From assembly GCA_010015655.1 (NCBI GenBank), contig ML976758.1, forward strand, positions 23,719 through 87,718: 64,000 nt of DNA. The letters run 5' to 3'. How positions within the stretch are numbered: the stretch's first letter is position 1; the number at the start of each line of letters is the position of its first letter. The translations under genes were made by a program, and so were the position numbers. Positions 35,084 to 45,870 of the stretch are shown here, piece by piece. The stretch is from Bimuria novae-zelandiae CBS 107.79. Its lineage: Eukaryota; Ascomycota; Dothideomycetes; Pleosporales; Didymosphaeriaceae. Below the pieces are notes generated by a model. It saw nothing but the letters and a program-made list of their open reading frames with translations. It searched no databases and was not told the origin of the DNA.

Positions 35084-35844
35084 TCAAAGTATGGTGCACC
35101 TAGGCCGGTGGTTTCGTCTGTTCGGTCGCCCGCCGCGGCCGCCCTGTCGGCGTGGTCCATTAGGCCGTGGTGGTGGGTGTCGCTGGCGGTCCTTGTGTAT
35201 GATTTGTCGACATAGGTCTACAAACACTTCGTCCACGTTCGCGCGGCGACGAGCACTTGCTTCGTAATAGGGTACACCGCCCCAGTCTTGCGACAACTTG
35301 AAAGCGCGTGCTCTTGGTACTGCTCGGTCGTCTTCGAGATCAGATTTGTTGCCTACCAAAACCATAGGGACGTGGTCGTCTTCCTTGATGCGTCGAATCT
35401 GCTCGCGTAGCTCCTGAAGTTCGTAAAGGGAAGACATGCTGGTAATAGAAAACACCAAGAGGAATCCTTGTCCAGTCTTCATGTACAGCTCCCTCATGGC
35501 AGTAAATTGTTCAGTCCCAGCAGTGTCGAGAATCTCTAGAATGACGTGTCGACCCTAGGATAGGTTAGATGGTCACCCACATTAAAGATAGACCAACGAA
35601 CATCTACTTCGATCGCTTTCCGGTACGAGTCCTCTATTGTAGGATCATAACTCTCGATCCAGACATTTTGCACAAACTGGGCTTTACGAGAGTTAGTCTG
35701 TGGTTCCGACATTATAGTAACAGCGCTCACCAGTAAGACAACTTTTGCCCACACCGCCGGACTGTGTTCGTCAATATCGGAGTTTCGACAAAATAGGGGG
35801 ACACTTGCCCCTAAAACCACAATGTGATACTCTCTTTGGCTCAT
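35084..35844 (-). CDS. RSR1: Ras-family small GTPase of the RSR1/BUD1 (Rap/Krev) type
   Basis: Four minus-strand exons, 35844-35809, 35761-35731, 35681-35602 and 35554-35084, give 205 residues. Exon 1 ends with GG followed by GCAAGT, so intron 1 appears to be a GC-AG intron; only that reading restores the P-loop LGSGGVGKS (residues 11-19). Other signatures are the effector loop YDPTIEDSY, DTAGTEQF with the Thr typical of Rap/Rsr1 where Ras has Gln, NKSDLEDD, EASARRRANVDEVF, a basic Pro/Gly tail and the C-terminal CAAX box CTIL, which favours geranylgeranylation. In yeasts and filamentous fungi this GTPase relays polarity landmarks to Cdc24/Cdc42 at the plasma membrane. No damage is seen. Confidence 0.93.
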
Positions 35845-37419
35845 GCCGAGGCTTTCGGAAGCACCCTGATGTTATCGATAAAGGACGCGAATAGCCTCGA
35901 CCCGGAAATTTCCGTCTTCCGACCGAGAAAGGCGCGATTCAGTCCGCGTCGCAAAACAATGGCCGAGGATTGTGTACTCGCGGTGTTTGAAGATGTTCCG
36001 CGTGGGCCGAAGAGGGAGCCTGACGCTCCGGTAGATGGAGAAATTGACGGCCAGGAACTTGACAAGGCGCGCACAGGGAACGAAGCGACTGAAGCTTCTG
36101 ATGGAATGTTGTTGCTGGCAAACGTCGGACCACTTCTTCGCAGGGTCTGTTGGTGGCTGGGAGGGAAGACTTTTTCGTGAGGCTTATCGATTAGGGGACG
36201 ACACGGCAGCGAGGCGAGTTCTGGTTTTTTTGTTTCCAACAGGTCCGGCCGTCTGGGAAAGATAGGGCGAGGTGCATGATTTAATGTTAATCCTGGCCTG
36301 ACATAAGTCAAGTACAGGCTGGGCAGGGCATCGCGTCAACCCGAACGCGAACCGAATGCTTGACACGTCCAGTCCGCGCTGGTGTCCGTGTACTCGTACC
36401 AGTGCACACTGCGCAGGGCTATGGTGCGCGCGGCACCTGACGAATAGGCAGACTGGTTGGGCAGCGCTCAGCGAGTCGACGTGACGAGGAGGCATCAGTC
36501 CGCAGTTTTGGCACGGCCATGGCCACCGTGCGAGGCGTCTATCCCGTCCGCGTCTCTGGGCCCGGCTCTGCGCCGTAGGGTTTCCTAACCATTTCATCGG
36601 GAGGAACCATGCCCGTTCAGGTCGCATGTGGCTTTCACGCGCTGCTGTCAGAGCTCGTCGAACGCTGCCGTTGCAGATTGGGCGCGGACTCATGCGGCTT
36701 TCAGTTGATGTTGCTGGGGGCTGAAGAGGACGGAGGCTCGAAGCAAGCCGTGAATGCTCGCCCAATGGAGCCCTCACCGCCCGATGCAGACGCTGCTTTG
36801 CAAGCACGCAAACGCAAAACGAACAGCTGCCTCAGAGCAAGGAAAAGTTGTGACGTCGCAAGCGGTGAGGTTCGCCGCTAGCAAGAGTCAGTGCCAGCCC
36901 GCCGTCGGCGGTTGAGGCTTCACTGTGGCACAGCAGACGCCGGTCTTTCGTTTGCGCCCGGCCGCCATTATGCTGGTTCTGGTGGACGCCGCTCTGGGGT
37001 TTGAATGCAACCAAGACGGACGACCTTGCACGACAACAGCTGCAGTCACGTCTCCTTTGCGCCGTTGCGCGCCTGCCTTCGCCACAACAGGGTACTTCAG
37101 AAGTAATGAAGCGTCGCGCCAATGCGCAGAGACCAAAGCGGACCATGCTTGGCTTGTTGTTCAGAATCAGGATGGCCCGCTTCCCCGGGTATGGGGCCTC
37201 AGCTGCCTTGCGTTGGTGTGGCGATGAAAGTATCTAGAGTAGGACTAGAGCACATTATCCAGAACAGTAGCGGTGACTGAAGTGTACGTTGCAGTGCATT
37301 CAACACAACGTGTTTCACCGGTCATTAAGCCACCCCTGTCACTGCGCCACCCCACCAAGATCGCGACGCATCTCTACACAACACCCACAATGCCTACCAC
37401 ATAACGCACCCACTAGCTT
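35845..37419. other. Intergenic, GC-rich; RSR1 promoter side
   Basis: It contains the RSR1 upstream region. Long frames at 35841-36311 and 36184-36807 (minus) arise in GC-rich DNA and show no motif. It ends where the base composition drops sharply at about 37410. Confidence 0.45.
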
Positions 37420-37855
37420 AAAAAGAAAGCTAGGCTAGCTCTATTAACCTACGTAATTTCGATAAGATAGGTTTTTAGCTACTACAATACTATAAAGCTT
37501 TATAATATTAACTACTCTACCTTATATTAACGCGTTAATAGTTATCTATGTTAGGCTATTACTAACGCCTAGAAATAAAAGCTATATCCTATAAAAGGGT
37601 AAACTTTAGTAAAGTAAATCTTAAATATTAATTATTTCTTACATATTAAGATAGCGTATAAATATAAGGTAACTAAGCTAGCTAGATAAGGTATTTATTA
37701 TATAAATAAGAAAGAGTTCCTATTAATTTACTTATATATACTTAGGGCTATCTTTATATAGTAGAATATTAAGGCTAGTTTTTAAATAATAGGACTAGTA
37801 CCTTTCTGTTTAAATTAGGTCCTCTTATATCTAACTATAGTTAAGATACTATTAC
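37420..37855 (+). pseudogene. Decayed pogo/Fot1-type transposase C-terminus
   Basis: The AT-rich plus strand still reads EFLLIYLYILRAIFI, then NIKASF, IIGLVPFCLN and VLLYLTIVKI. This resembles the end of Fot1/pogo transposases, where a segment like SGFRATGLVPFDPERVL is usual. The upstream part of the element is absent, so this is a fragment. RIP-type stops break it. Confidence 0.55.
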
Positions 37856-38721
37856 TAGGCTAGTAAAATGGATTAGGTCGCAAGAACCACATCCGGATCT
37901 GACTAAGTAGAATACCAAAATTCTAAACTTTAACTCTCTATAGCTTTTTAAATATAAGGGCTCTACTTATGCAAACTTAGTACGAGGTATATATTGTTAA
38001 GATCCCAAAGAGGTAGCTATTCTCTAAGGGGCTAAGGTTGGTTCTCGGGCAGGAGTACTGGTAGGACGGGAGAGGGTTGTAGTGATAGCTTGCGCCTGTC
38101 ACTAAGGGCGTTGGTATCGAAGGTGTGTACAGCACAATCAAATCAACAAGGTTGCTTATTCAGATCCAAACGATAGATTGATAAACAGGTTGAACACACA
38201 TATCCAGAGGGATATTCGAGCTCTCTATATACCCGTAGGCTTTCTTCTGTCATCACCCGTTTCTGTGCCATCATGACCTTGGTCTGATGGTACTGGCATC
38301 AGTGATGGTACTGCCATCACTGTCTTGGCGTGATGGTGTGGCTTGGCGTGAGGGTACATCACGTGACCTCGGTAGTGCGGTCCCACTATGGGTTACCCCG
38401 CCATGGCCGCCGTTGGCCCTCCTTTACTGCCGCTCGTTCAGATCCTAACATATATATATATATAAGTTATATAACTATAATAAAAAATTTACATTTTATA
38501 TTTATTTTAAAGAGAGATTATTTATTTAGTAATATTTTACCTCATTTTTTTGGATTAATAACCATGTATACTATGTAATTCTCTAAATATATCAAATATA
38601 ACCCCTTTGGTTTCTATCTTGTCACTATACTACCTGTCCTACCTGTCCTCTTACAATTTTGGTATTCTACTTAGTTAGGCCTAGATATGGCCCTTGCGAC
38701 CCAATCCATTTTACTGGCCTA
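37856..38721. mobile_element. Palindromic MITE-like element, copy 1, interrupted by a solo LTR
   Basis: The left end TAGGCTAGTAAAATGGATTA and the right end, reverse complement TAGGCCAGTAAAATGGATTG, are inverted copies. They continue inward through the shared block containing AATACCAAAATTCTAAAC. The family B solo LTR 37995-38450 sits inside. The element ends in TA on both sides. It matches copy 2 at 39223-39803. Confidence 0.75.
37995..38450 (+). repeat. Solo LTR, family B
   Basis: It starts TGTTAAGATCCC and ends GATCCTAACA, is 456 bp long and is flanked by TATAT on both sides (37990-37994 and 38451-38455). It contains CACGTGACC and repeated CATCA motifs. It is unmutated within AT-rich DNA. 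It is the same family as 5011-5469 and 47656-48106. Confidence 0.92.
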
Positions 38722-39222
38722 ACTATTGCTACTATAAATAATTACTAAGATGGTATAGATAGCTAAAACGCCCTATACTATTACTTAGGATAAGTAGTAG
38801 ACTAGGCTTATATATAATTATTTATAATAATAGTTTAAAGTTTTATAAGCTAAGCTGTTGCTTAGCTTATTAAAGGCTATTAGCTTATAATAAACTAAGT
38901 AATAATTCTAGTAAATGAGAATAGAAGACTATAAATAGCTAACTATTATTATAAATAAAAACAGATTAGGCGTAAATAATATATTACCTTTAAAAAGGCT
39001 TCATAGGCTAAGGAAGGTTAAAGACATACTATAAAAACTAAAAAGATACCCTAATAAGTAGAGTAGGATAACTAAGCAAGATAACTATAAGTACCTTTTA
39101 TATATAGTAATTATCAGGAGCAGGACTATAGAAGGTCTTAGTATATTTAGAGATTAAAGCTATTATAGGCTTGTAAATAGGTTCGGTTATAAGGGCCACA
39201 GTTGGGTCTGACTAAGTAGAAC
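38722..39222. other. AT-rich DNA between two palindromic elements
   Basis: No coding sequence is readable. The last 55 bases or so (from about 39168) repeat the tip of the palindromic element, including AGGCTTGTAAATAGGTT, directly before the complete copy, suggesting a truncated third copy. Confidence 0.5.
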
Positions 39223-39803
39223 TAGGCTTGTAAATAGGTTGGATCGCAAGGGTCACAGTTAGTTCTAACTAAGTAGAATACTAAAATTCTAAACTTTAAA
39301 CTCTCTATAACTTTATAAATAGTGAAGCTCTACTTATATAATTTTAATATAAAGTATATATATATTAATAGTAATATATTTAATTTTTAAAAAGAATATA
39401 TAGTATATTAAGTCGTGCATCCTAAAAAAATATAAAATACTATTAAAAGCATAATTTTTCTCTAAAATGAATATAACATGTAGGGTTTTTTTAGTTATAT
39501 AAGGTGTATATACATATAAGTTTTATAACTAAAGAAAAGCCCATATTTTATATTTATTTTAGAGAGAAATTGTTCTTTTAATAATATTTTACATCTTTTT
39601 TTAGGATGTACGACTTAATATACTATATAATCATTTTAAAAATTAAATATATTACTATTAATATATATATACTTTATATTAAAATTACATAAGTAGAGCT
39701 CCTCTATTTATAAAGTTATAGAGAGTTTAAAGTTTAGAATTTTAGTATTCTACATAGTTAGATTTAACTGTGGCCTTTGCGATCCAATCCATTTACAAGC
39801 CTA
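39223..39803. mobile_element. Palindromic MITE-like element, copy 2
   Basis: The 581-bp element is one long imperfect hairpin. The left arm (from TAGGCTTGTAAATAGGTTGG) and the right arm are reverse complements for about 270 bp, with a short central spacer near 39485-39535. Both ends are TA, the insertion target of the Tc1/mariner group. No coding capacity is present. The arms are AT-rich but agree closely with each other. Confidence 0.85.
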
Positions 39804-40079
39804 AGCTATTATATTAATCTATTTATATTAAATTTAATTATTACGTTATTAAGCCATTGTGCAGAAAGCCGCGTTAGTTTTGGTAGAGTGGCTTAGTGAC
39901 TGGGGTTGCTCAATGACTGGTGAAACACGTTATGGACTTGAGATCACGAAGGTCATGTGACAGGACGGGACGGGACAAACGGGATCCGTGGGGTGTCCGG
40001 GCCGACTTGCTCCGGTCTTGGCTGTAGAACGAGGAAGGAGCATCATGGTGGCAGCAGAAGCTCAGCGGACAGACCGAAC

Positions 40080-42988
40080 ATGGCCAAACTATCAGCTGTG
40101 CTGGCCCTGGTAGCTTTTCTGGCTCCAGCTACTGCCGTTTTCGAAGATGAAGCGTTCCACATAGACTTTCATTATGCCCTGCTGGGCAGACCGAAACAGG
40201 AAGCCACCTTTTTCCAGAAGCCTTATGCTGCCAGCAAAGCCTCCCTCTTGTACACCGTCTCCGAGAACGGCACCATTGGCGCAGTAAACCCCAGGGACGG
40301 CGCATTAGTGTGGCGCTCAGCACCAGGCGCAAGTGGGAGGGCCCATCTCCGGGCGGGGGAGGAGCAGGATACGGTCATCAGCGCTGTCGAGGACCGCATA
40401 GCGGCGTGGAGCGCCTCGGACGGCCGGCTTGTTTGGCACAGCAGGCTCGATAACGCAATCGCGGAGGATCTGGAGATTCTGGAGCAAGAAGACGGCATCT
40501 CAACCACCGACGCGAAGGATGCCATCGTGCTGGTCGGCCACGGCACCAACGGCGTGAAGAGGATCGATGGCAAGAGCGGGCACGTGAAATGGACGTTCGA
40601 GGACACGAGGTAGGTTCTGTGCGAATTCGGGAAGGAACGTCCCTCACTGACCATGCCAGCGGCGACACGCCCTTCCAAGTGTCTTCCTCGCCCACCACCA
40701 TCTACTACATCTCGTTGCACGCGCCGCTCCTCGGAGGCGGCTCGAAGCTCCGGGTCACGTCCCTGAGCCCCATCACCGGCAAGAAGCTCGACTCGTACAC
40801 GCTGGGCTCGGAAGGCGACGTACAGACAAAGGATGACATTCTCTTCGCTGGAGCGAACACGGCAGCGCCCGTCCTGGCCTGGACTGATAAGGCACACAAG
40901 GTGTTGAAGGTGAACATCATCGGGACGAAAGGCGTGTCCAGCTTCAACGCGCCGTCAAGCGAACCTGTAGACTCTATCGTTCTCCATGCCCCCAAGAAGG
41001 TCAATTCGCTGCCACACTTCCTGGTCGAATATCGGACAGCTACGGGCCACTCGGCTGAGGTCTACCACGTCGACTTGAAGAAGAACGCTGTGTCGCAGGC
41101 CTACGCGCTACCGCCATTGCAAGGCAAGGGTACCTTCGCAACCAGCACATCAGACGCGAACGTATACTTCACGCGGATCACTTCTGACGAGGTGACGGTT
41201 GTATCATCTGTTTCGCACAGTGTGCTTGGACAGTGGTTGGTCAAAGGCTCCCCTGCTCTCGCGGGGGCTTATCCGGTCCACGGCGTCTCTGAAGTCGTGG
41301 TCAAAGGCAACTCTGCCTCCGCTGTACGATCTGCCGCGCTATTTTCGAACGGGCAATGGGCGCTCATACGGAACAACGAGATAGCATGGGCTCGACCCGA
41401 GTTTCTCGCTGGAACCGTATCTGCCGTCTGGGTACAGCTGCCCGAGGAGGAGTCTCTTGCTCATCAGCTCGAAGAAGAACACCATCAAGATGTTGTTAGT
41501 GCTTATATCCATCGTGTACAGAGACACCTGCGTGACCTTCAACATCTTCCAGCGTGGTTACAGAACTTGCCGAACAGGATCTTGGGCAGCGTTGCCGGTA
41601 AATCGGACGAAAGCACCATGGAAGAAATACAGCATGACACATTCGGATTCCACAAGCTGGTCATTGCTGCCACCAACAAGGGGCGCTTGTCTGCGCTTGA
41701 TGTCGGTTCGAAGGGTAGGATTGTGTGGAGTATCGATCTTCATCAATTTGCCCCAGATGCCACCTTCATCAACCCCTCGCTCAAGGCCTTCCGGGGGTTT
41801 GTCGAAGTCAAGGATTCCAGCTTGCCTAGATCATTGTTCGTCAATTCGACTAGTGGGAGACAGCTGTCTTCGGAGGAGGCCCACGGTCAGTGGGTGCCAA
41901 GCCAAGATCACGAAACTCTGATCACATACAAGCTCTCGGAAGGGACGCTGGAAGGCTTCTTAGGTACTGGATCCGCGCAGCCCGTCTGGAATTTTACGCC
42001 TCCGCTGGGAGAACGAGCCATCAGCTACTTCGCTCGCCCAGCCAAAGACCCCGTGGCTTCCATCGGGAAAGTTCTGGGAGATCGCAGAGTTCTTTACAAA
42101 TATCTCAACCCCAATCTCGTTCTTGTCGCGGCCGTCGCAGAAGCGGGACATCGTGCGTCTGTGTATCTCTTGGATTCCGCCTCCGGGCAGCTGCTTCACA
42201 CGGCTTCCCACTACGGCGTGGACATTTCCCGACCAATCCCTTCCACCCTGTCCGAGAATTGGTTCACTTATTCTTTTACTCTTGACTCCAGCTCTTCAAA
42301 TTCGTCGCGCGGGTACCAGCTAGTTGTTTCTGAACTATACGAGTCGCCCCTGCCGGATGACCGAGGACCTCTTGGAGCGTCTGCCAATTCTTCCACGGTC
42401 CAACCCAGGGGCGAGGCTGCGAAGCCCCATGTCATATCACAAAGCTTCCAGATTCCGGAAGAAATTTCGCACATGACCGTCACACAAACACGTCAAGGTA
42501 TCACCAGCCGCGAGCTCATAGTAACACTTCCCTCTTCGAACTCCATCGTCGGCATCCCTCGTGGTGTGATAGATCCCCGACGTCCGGTCGGTCGCGATGC
42601 TACAGCCCAAGAACAATCGGAAGGCCTTGTCAAATATGCTCCGATGATTATATTCGACCCTAAGTGGCACCTTAACCACAAATATGAGCTCATTGGTATC
42701 AAAGACGTGATCACCAGTGAGAGTGGCCTTGAGAGTACTAGCTTGGTCTTTGCATATGGAATGGATATCTTTGGGACGAGGGTCGCACCTAGTTTTGCCT
42801 TTGACGTTCTAGGCAAAGGTTTCAACAAGGTACAGATGCTGCTTACAGTCGCGGCATTGTTTGTGGGCGTATTATTTGTAGCACCCTTGGTAGGTAGCCC
42901 CTCGGTCCGTTAGTGTGCACTTACGCTGACTTATCCTATCTAGGTTCGGAGGAAGCAGATCAACACCTTATGGACAGTGCCACAGTGA
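40080..42988 (+). CDS. EMC1: ER membrane protein complex subunit 1
   Basis: Three exons, 40080-40609, 40660-42889 and 42944-42988, give 934 residues in consistent phase; the last intron has GTAGGT, a GCTGAC branch site and CTAG. The N-terminus is a signal peptide (MAKLSAVLALVAFLAPATA). Next are beta-propeller repeats with PQQ-like motifs (GAVNPRDGALVWRS, RIDGKSGHVKWTF), then the conserved EMC1 C-terminal domain (LIIFDP-like MIIFDPKWHLNHKYELIG, SLVFAYGMDIFGTRVAPS). One transmembrane helix (LLTVAALFVGVLFVAPL) and the cytosolic tail VRRKQINTLW close the protein. EMC1 is the large lumenal scaffold of the EMC, which inserts transmembrane helices into the ER membrane. Length and tail agree with fungal homologues. 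Intact. Confidence 0.96.
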
Positions 42989-43767
42989 GCACATGAAGGA
43001 CAAGCTAATTCGATTGCACACAACTGGTGTGTATAATATATTTGCGTTTGGGCCAAAGAGCTGCACGCACTGCAGCGTTCGGCTCACGGATACCCACATT
43101 GCTCCAGCTCGCGGGATCACCCGCAGGTATGAAGCGGAAGCTTCATGAGGACGTATACCAAGTAAACAAGTAGCGAAATTCCATACCGTCAAGGTCATGC
43201 AAGTTCTAGACTATAGCTCGGATGGAATAGATCAAGTTAAGGGTTGTGAACATTTCCAAGGTTCGATCTTCAAGATGCGGATCGCACGCAAGCTGATTTA
43301 CCTCTTCTTTCAGTAGTACTTGCACAATCCAGTGTATTTGGAGCAACACGCACTGTCATGCTTTGGCCTGGGGAATCACCCTCAGTAATGACCGACACCA
43401 CAACAACTTGCATATCCGACTGGTTGCCTTGACTTTGTCGATTGTCCCTGCTCTTAGACATGACCTGATGTAGTGTCGCAAAACGAAACACCTATCCTAT
43501 GCACCGTCAATATGTGCCGCACACGGACCACCTCTTAATAGCTAATCAGATAATTAATTGCCAAAACACTAAGACGTGTATTATAATATTAGTAATTATT
43601 AATTACTAGCTAAAATATAATTTTTTTAAAATCTTTAGCGCATGCAAACATGCCAAAAGCTATAAAGCTATTAAGTAATATTACTAACTTTATAAAATAT
43701 ATAAAGTACTTCATAAAACCTAGTATTTTACTTAATTTGCTATATAAGCCGCTACCTGCCTAGTAAC
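42989..43767. other. Intergenic, EMC1 3' side
   Basis: No gene is recognised. Composition is ordinary to about 43540, then AT-rich and RIP-like up to the solo LTR at 43768, probably the edge of an older transposon. Confidence 0.5.
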
Positions 43768-44128
43768 TGTTAAGATCCGATCTTACAGGCACTTGGCTAG
43801 GCTCCAGAGCGCCTATGGTCTTATGGTGACCAATGGAGGTACAGTACCTGGAGGTCACGTGACTGCTCGCTGCGCTCGACACGAGCAAGTGGAGCAGACG
43901 CAGAAGCCAAGACCTCTGCTCGCTGCGCTCGACTCGAGCATGTCGAGCAGGACAAGTATATAGGAACGCAAGAAGGAGTCTCTCTTCTACTTGTGTTCAA
44001 CCTGTTTATCAATCTATCGTTTGGATCTGAATAAGCAACCTTGTTGATTTGATTGTGCTGTACACACCTTCGATACCAACGCCCTCAGTGACAGGCGCAA
44101 GCTATCACTTCAACCCTTTCCCGTCCTA

Positions 44129-45870
44129 CAAAGGGTAATCTCAATAAAGTCGGCCGTCACGTGCAGCAGGGATTCCTGCAGGGGTAGCAACTTCAAAAGT
44201 CGCGCATCTTGATTCCATCTAAAGTATAAGCAAATACACCCAAATAAGATGTTCTAATTATGCTGTAAAGTTGTTCTGGCCACCTGCGTCCTCGCAGAGC
44301 TCTGCAACGCGCATAAAGTAGGTAGGATGAAGCTTTTCGGCCATATACTGCCTGAGTGTCTCATCACCTTGCCAGACCTCCTTTATGTACTGTTCTGCAG
44401 CCTTTTTGGCCTCCTTAGAACTTGATAGGCATTCGTAACTTGCCAAAAAACCTTCTAGACGCCCAAAACAGCGCTCAATTGGGTGTAAGTCGGGTGAATT
44501 GGGAGGCTGAGGGCCAAACTTGATTCCTAGAGCTTCAATTTCTAGCTAGTAGTACTGGAGACCTAGTAAGTGTAGGCGAACATTATCTTAAATTAAATAA
44601 ATAGCTACGCCTAGGTTATTATCGCGTATAGCGCAGTAATAAGGGAATAGGTGTTTCTTAAGTATATTCTCTACGTACCAGATGCCGTTCATGCCCTTCC
44701 CTCCGTTGTATACAAACTCCTCTGTTTTAAAGAACTTTTTAATAGTAAAAGGTTTCTTAATACCTGCGCGGAGAGCTCTACCCTTCTTACTAGTAGTCTT
44801 ATTAGTAGCTTAGCGTTAACTATTATTATAGGTAATATTATAGTTAATTTCCCGTAGTTACTACTTCTTATTAGTGCTAGCGACAGTCGCGCAAGAGCGT
44901 TTAACCTTAAGAGCCTTCTTTACTATATTATTTATATAGGAGACGCGTTATATAAGGTCCTTATAGCTCTTATTATTATCCTAAGCCTAAACAACGTAAG
45001 GGCGTTAATAGAAGTAAGTAGTATTAGTTAAAGTAGCAGCGTAAATTATAAGACTAAATTTAGGTAGCGTTGTAGGCAGTGCGTAGACGTTACTATCTTA
45101 TCTAACTAGTTTTAAAATCCTCTGCTTTCCGCCACGTATATTACTCCCGCTAATAAACTTAGAGGTCTTATTATAGTAGACAAATATAATGCGTGGAAAG
45201 TGTAGGTTATATTTAGCCTTAAGCTAGGCATAGTACTATAGTCACTAGTCCTTATTGTTGCTACTAAGCGCTGGTTTTTTAGGTCGTACTTTGTAAGTTA
45301 TTACGTATAGGTGCTGCTTATCGTGGTGCTCCCTAGCAATGTTATAGACTATATTCTTACTAAGTGTGATGCCAGCTTCTGCGCAGAGGTCTCTGACAGC
45401 GTCATGCACCTGGTAGGTGCCATATACGATAATGTCATGCCGTAGTCTTGCGCTCAGCGTAGAGCCATCGCGTACCTTTACAGGTCTGCCAGGAGGAGAC
45501 TGCTTGACTGTAGGTGTTGCAGCTAGCAATTCCTGCAGTAAGTCGCCCTTTGCGGCGCCTTTAACGCGTCGAAATGCCTTACCATAGGCGTGGTCAGTTA
45601 TACCCAAATTAGTGGCGATTTCTGGGAAAGTGAGGTTGTATTTTGTCCTGAGAACGACGATAGCAGCTAGCTGGGCTCCTAAAAGCAATCGAGAGCTTTT
45701 TTTGGCAGGATTTAAAGCCATATTAAGTGAGAAACGTGAGGTTGAAGTGTAGGTGTTGACGCTCTACAGAGCTCTTAGAGGCTCGGAGGCTCGGAGACTC
45801 TGTTCCGCTAGTAACGCGCTAGCTTCTTGGCAAGTCACATGACGGCCGACTTTATTGAGAGTACCCTTTG
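44129..45870 (-). mobile_element. Tc1/mariner-type DNA transposon
   Basis: The 1,742-bp element has 35-bp inverted ends starting CAAAGGGTA and containing CAATAAAGTCGGCCGTCA, with two mismatches. TA flanks both sides (44127-44128 and 45871-45872). It carries one transposase gene on the minus strand. Both ends of the gene are unmutated, while the middle (about 44580-45240) is RIP-degraded. Confidence 0.93.
44258..45721 (-). pseudogene. Tc1/mariner-type transposase, centre destroyed by RIP
   Basis: From ATG 45721 the frame is open for 158 codons (to 45245). It contains a helix-turn-helix N-terminal region (QLAAIVVLRTKYNLTFPEIA, then GRPVKVRDGST and VHDAVRDLCAEAGITLSKN). Beyond the stop the sequence is AT-rich; FPRIIFVYYNKTSKF and GSNIRGGKQRILK are still recognisable as the start of the DDE catalytic region. 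From about 44545 the frame is clean again: PPNSPDLHPIERCFGRLEGF, holding the third catalytic acid (Glu), then a helical tail ending at 44258. No functional enzyme is encoded. Confidence 0.82.

Noticed and set aside
35841..36311. Minus-strand frame of 156 codons upstream of RSR1
   Set aside because: It overlaps the RSR1 start region, is GC-driven, and shows no motif or codon pattern of a gene.
36184..36807. 207-codon minus-strand frame
   Set aside because: Low-complexity Arg/Ala/Pro composition in GC-rich DNA, no domain, no splice-consistent extension.
43255..43290. tRNA-like GGTTCGATC motif downstream of EMC1
   Set aside because: No acceptor stem, D-arm or anticodon arm can be folded around it. 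No tRNA or rRNA gene was found in the window.
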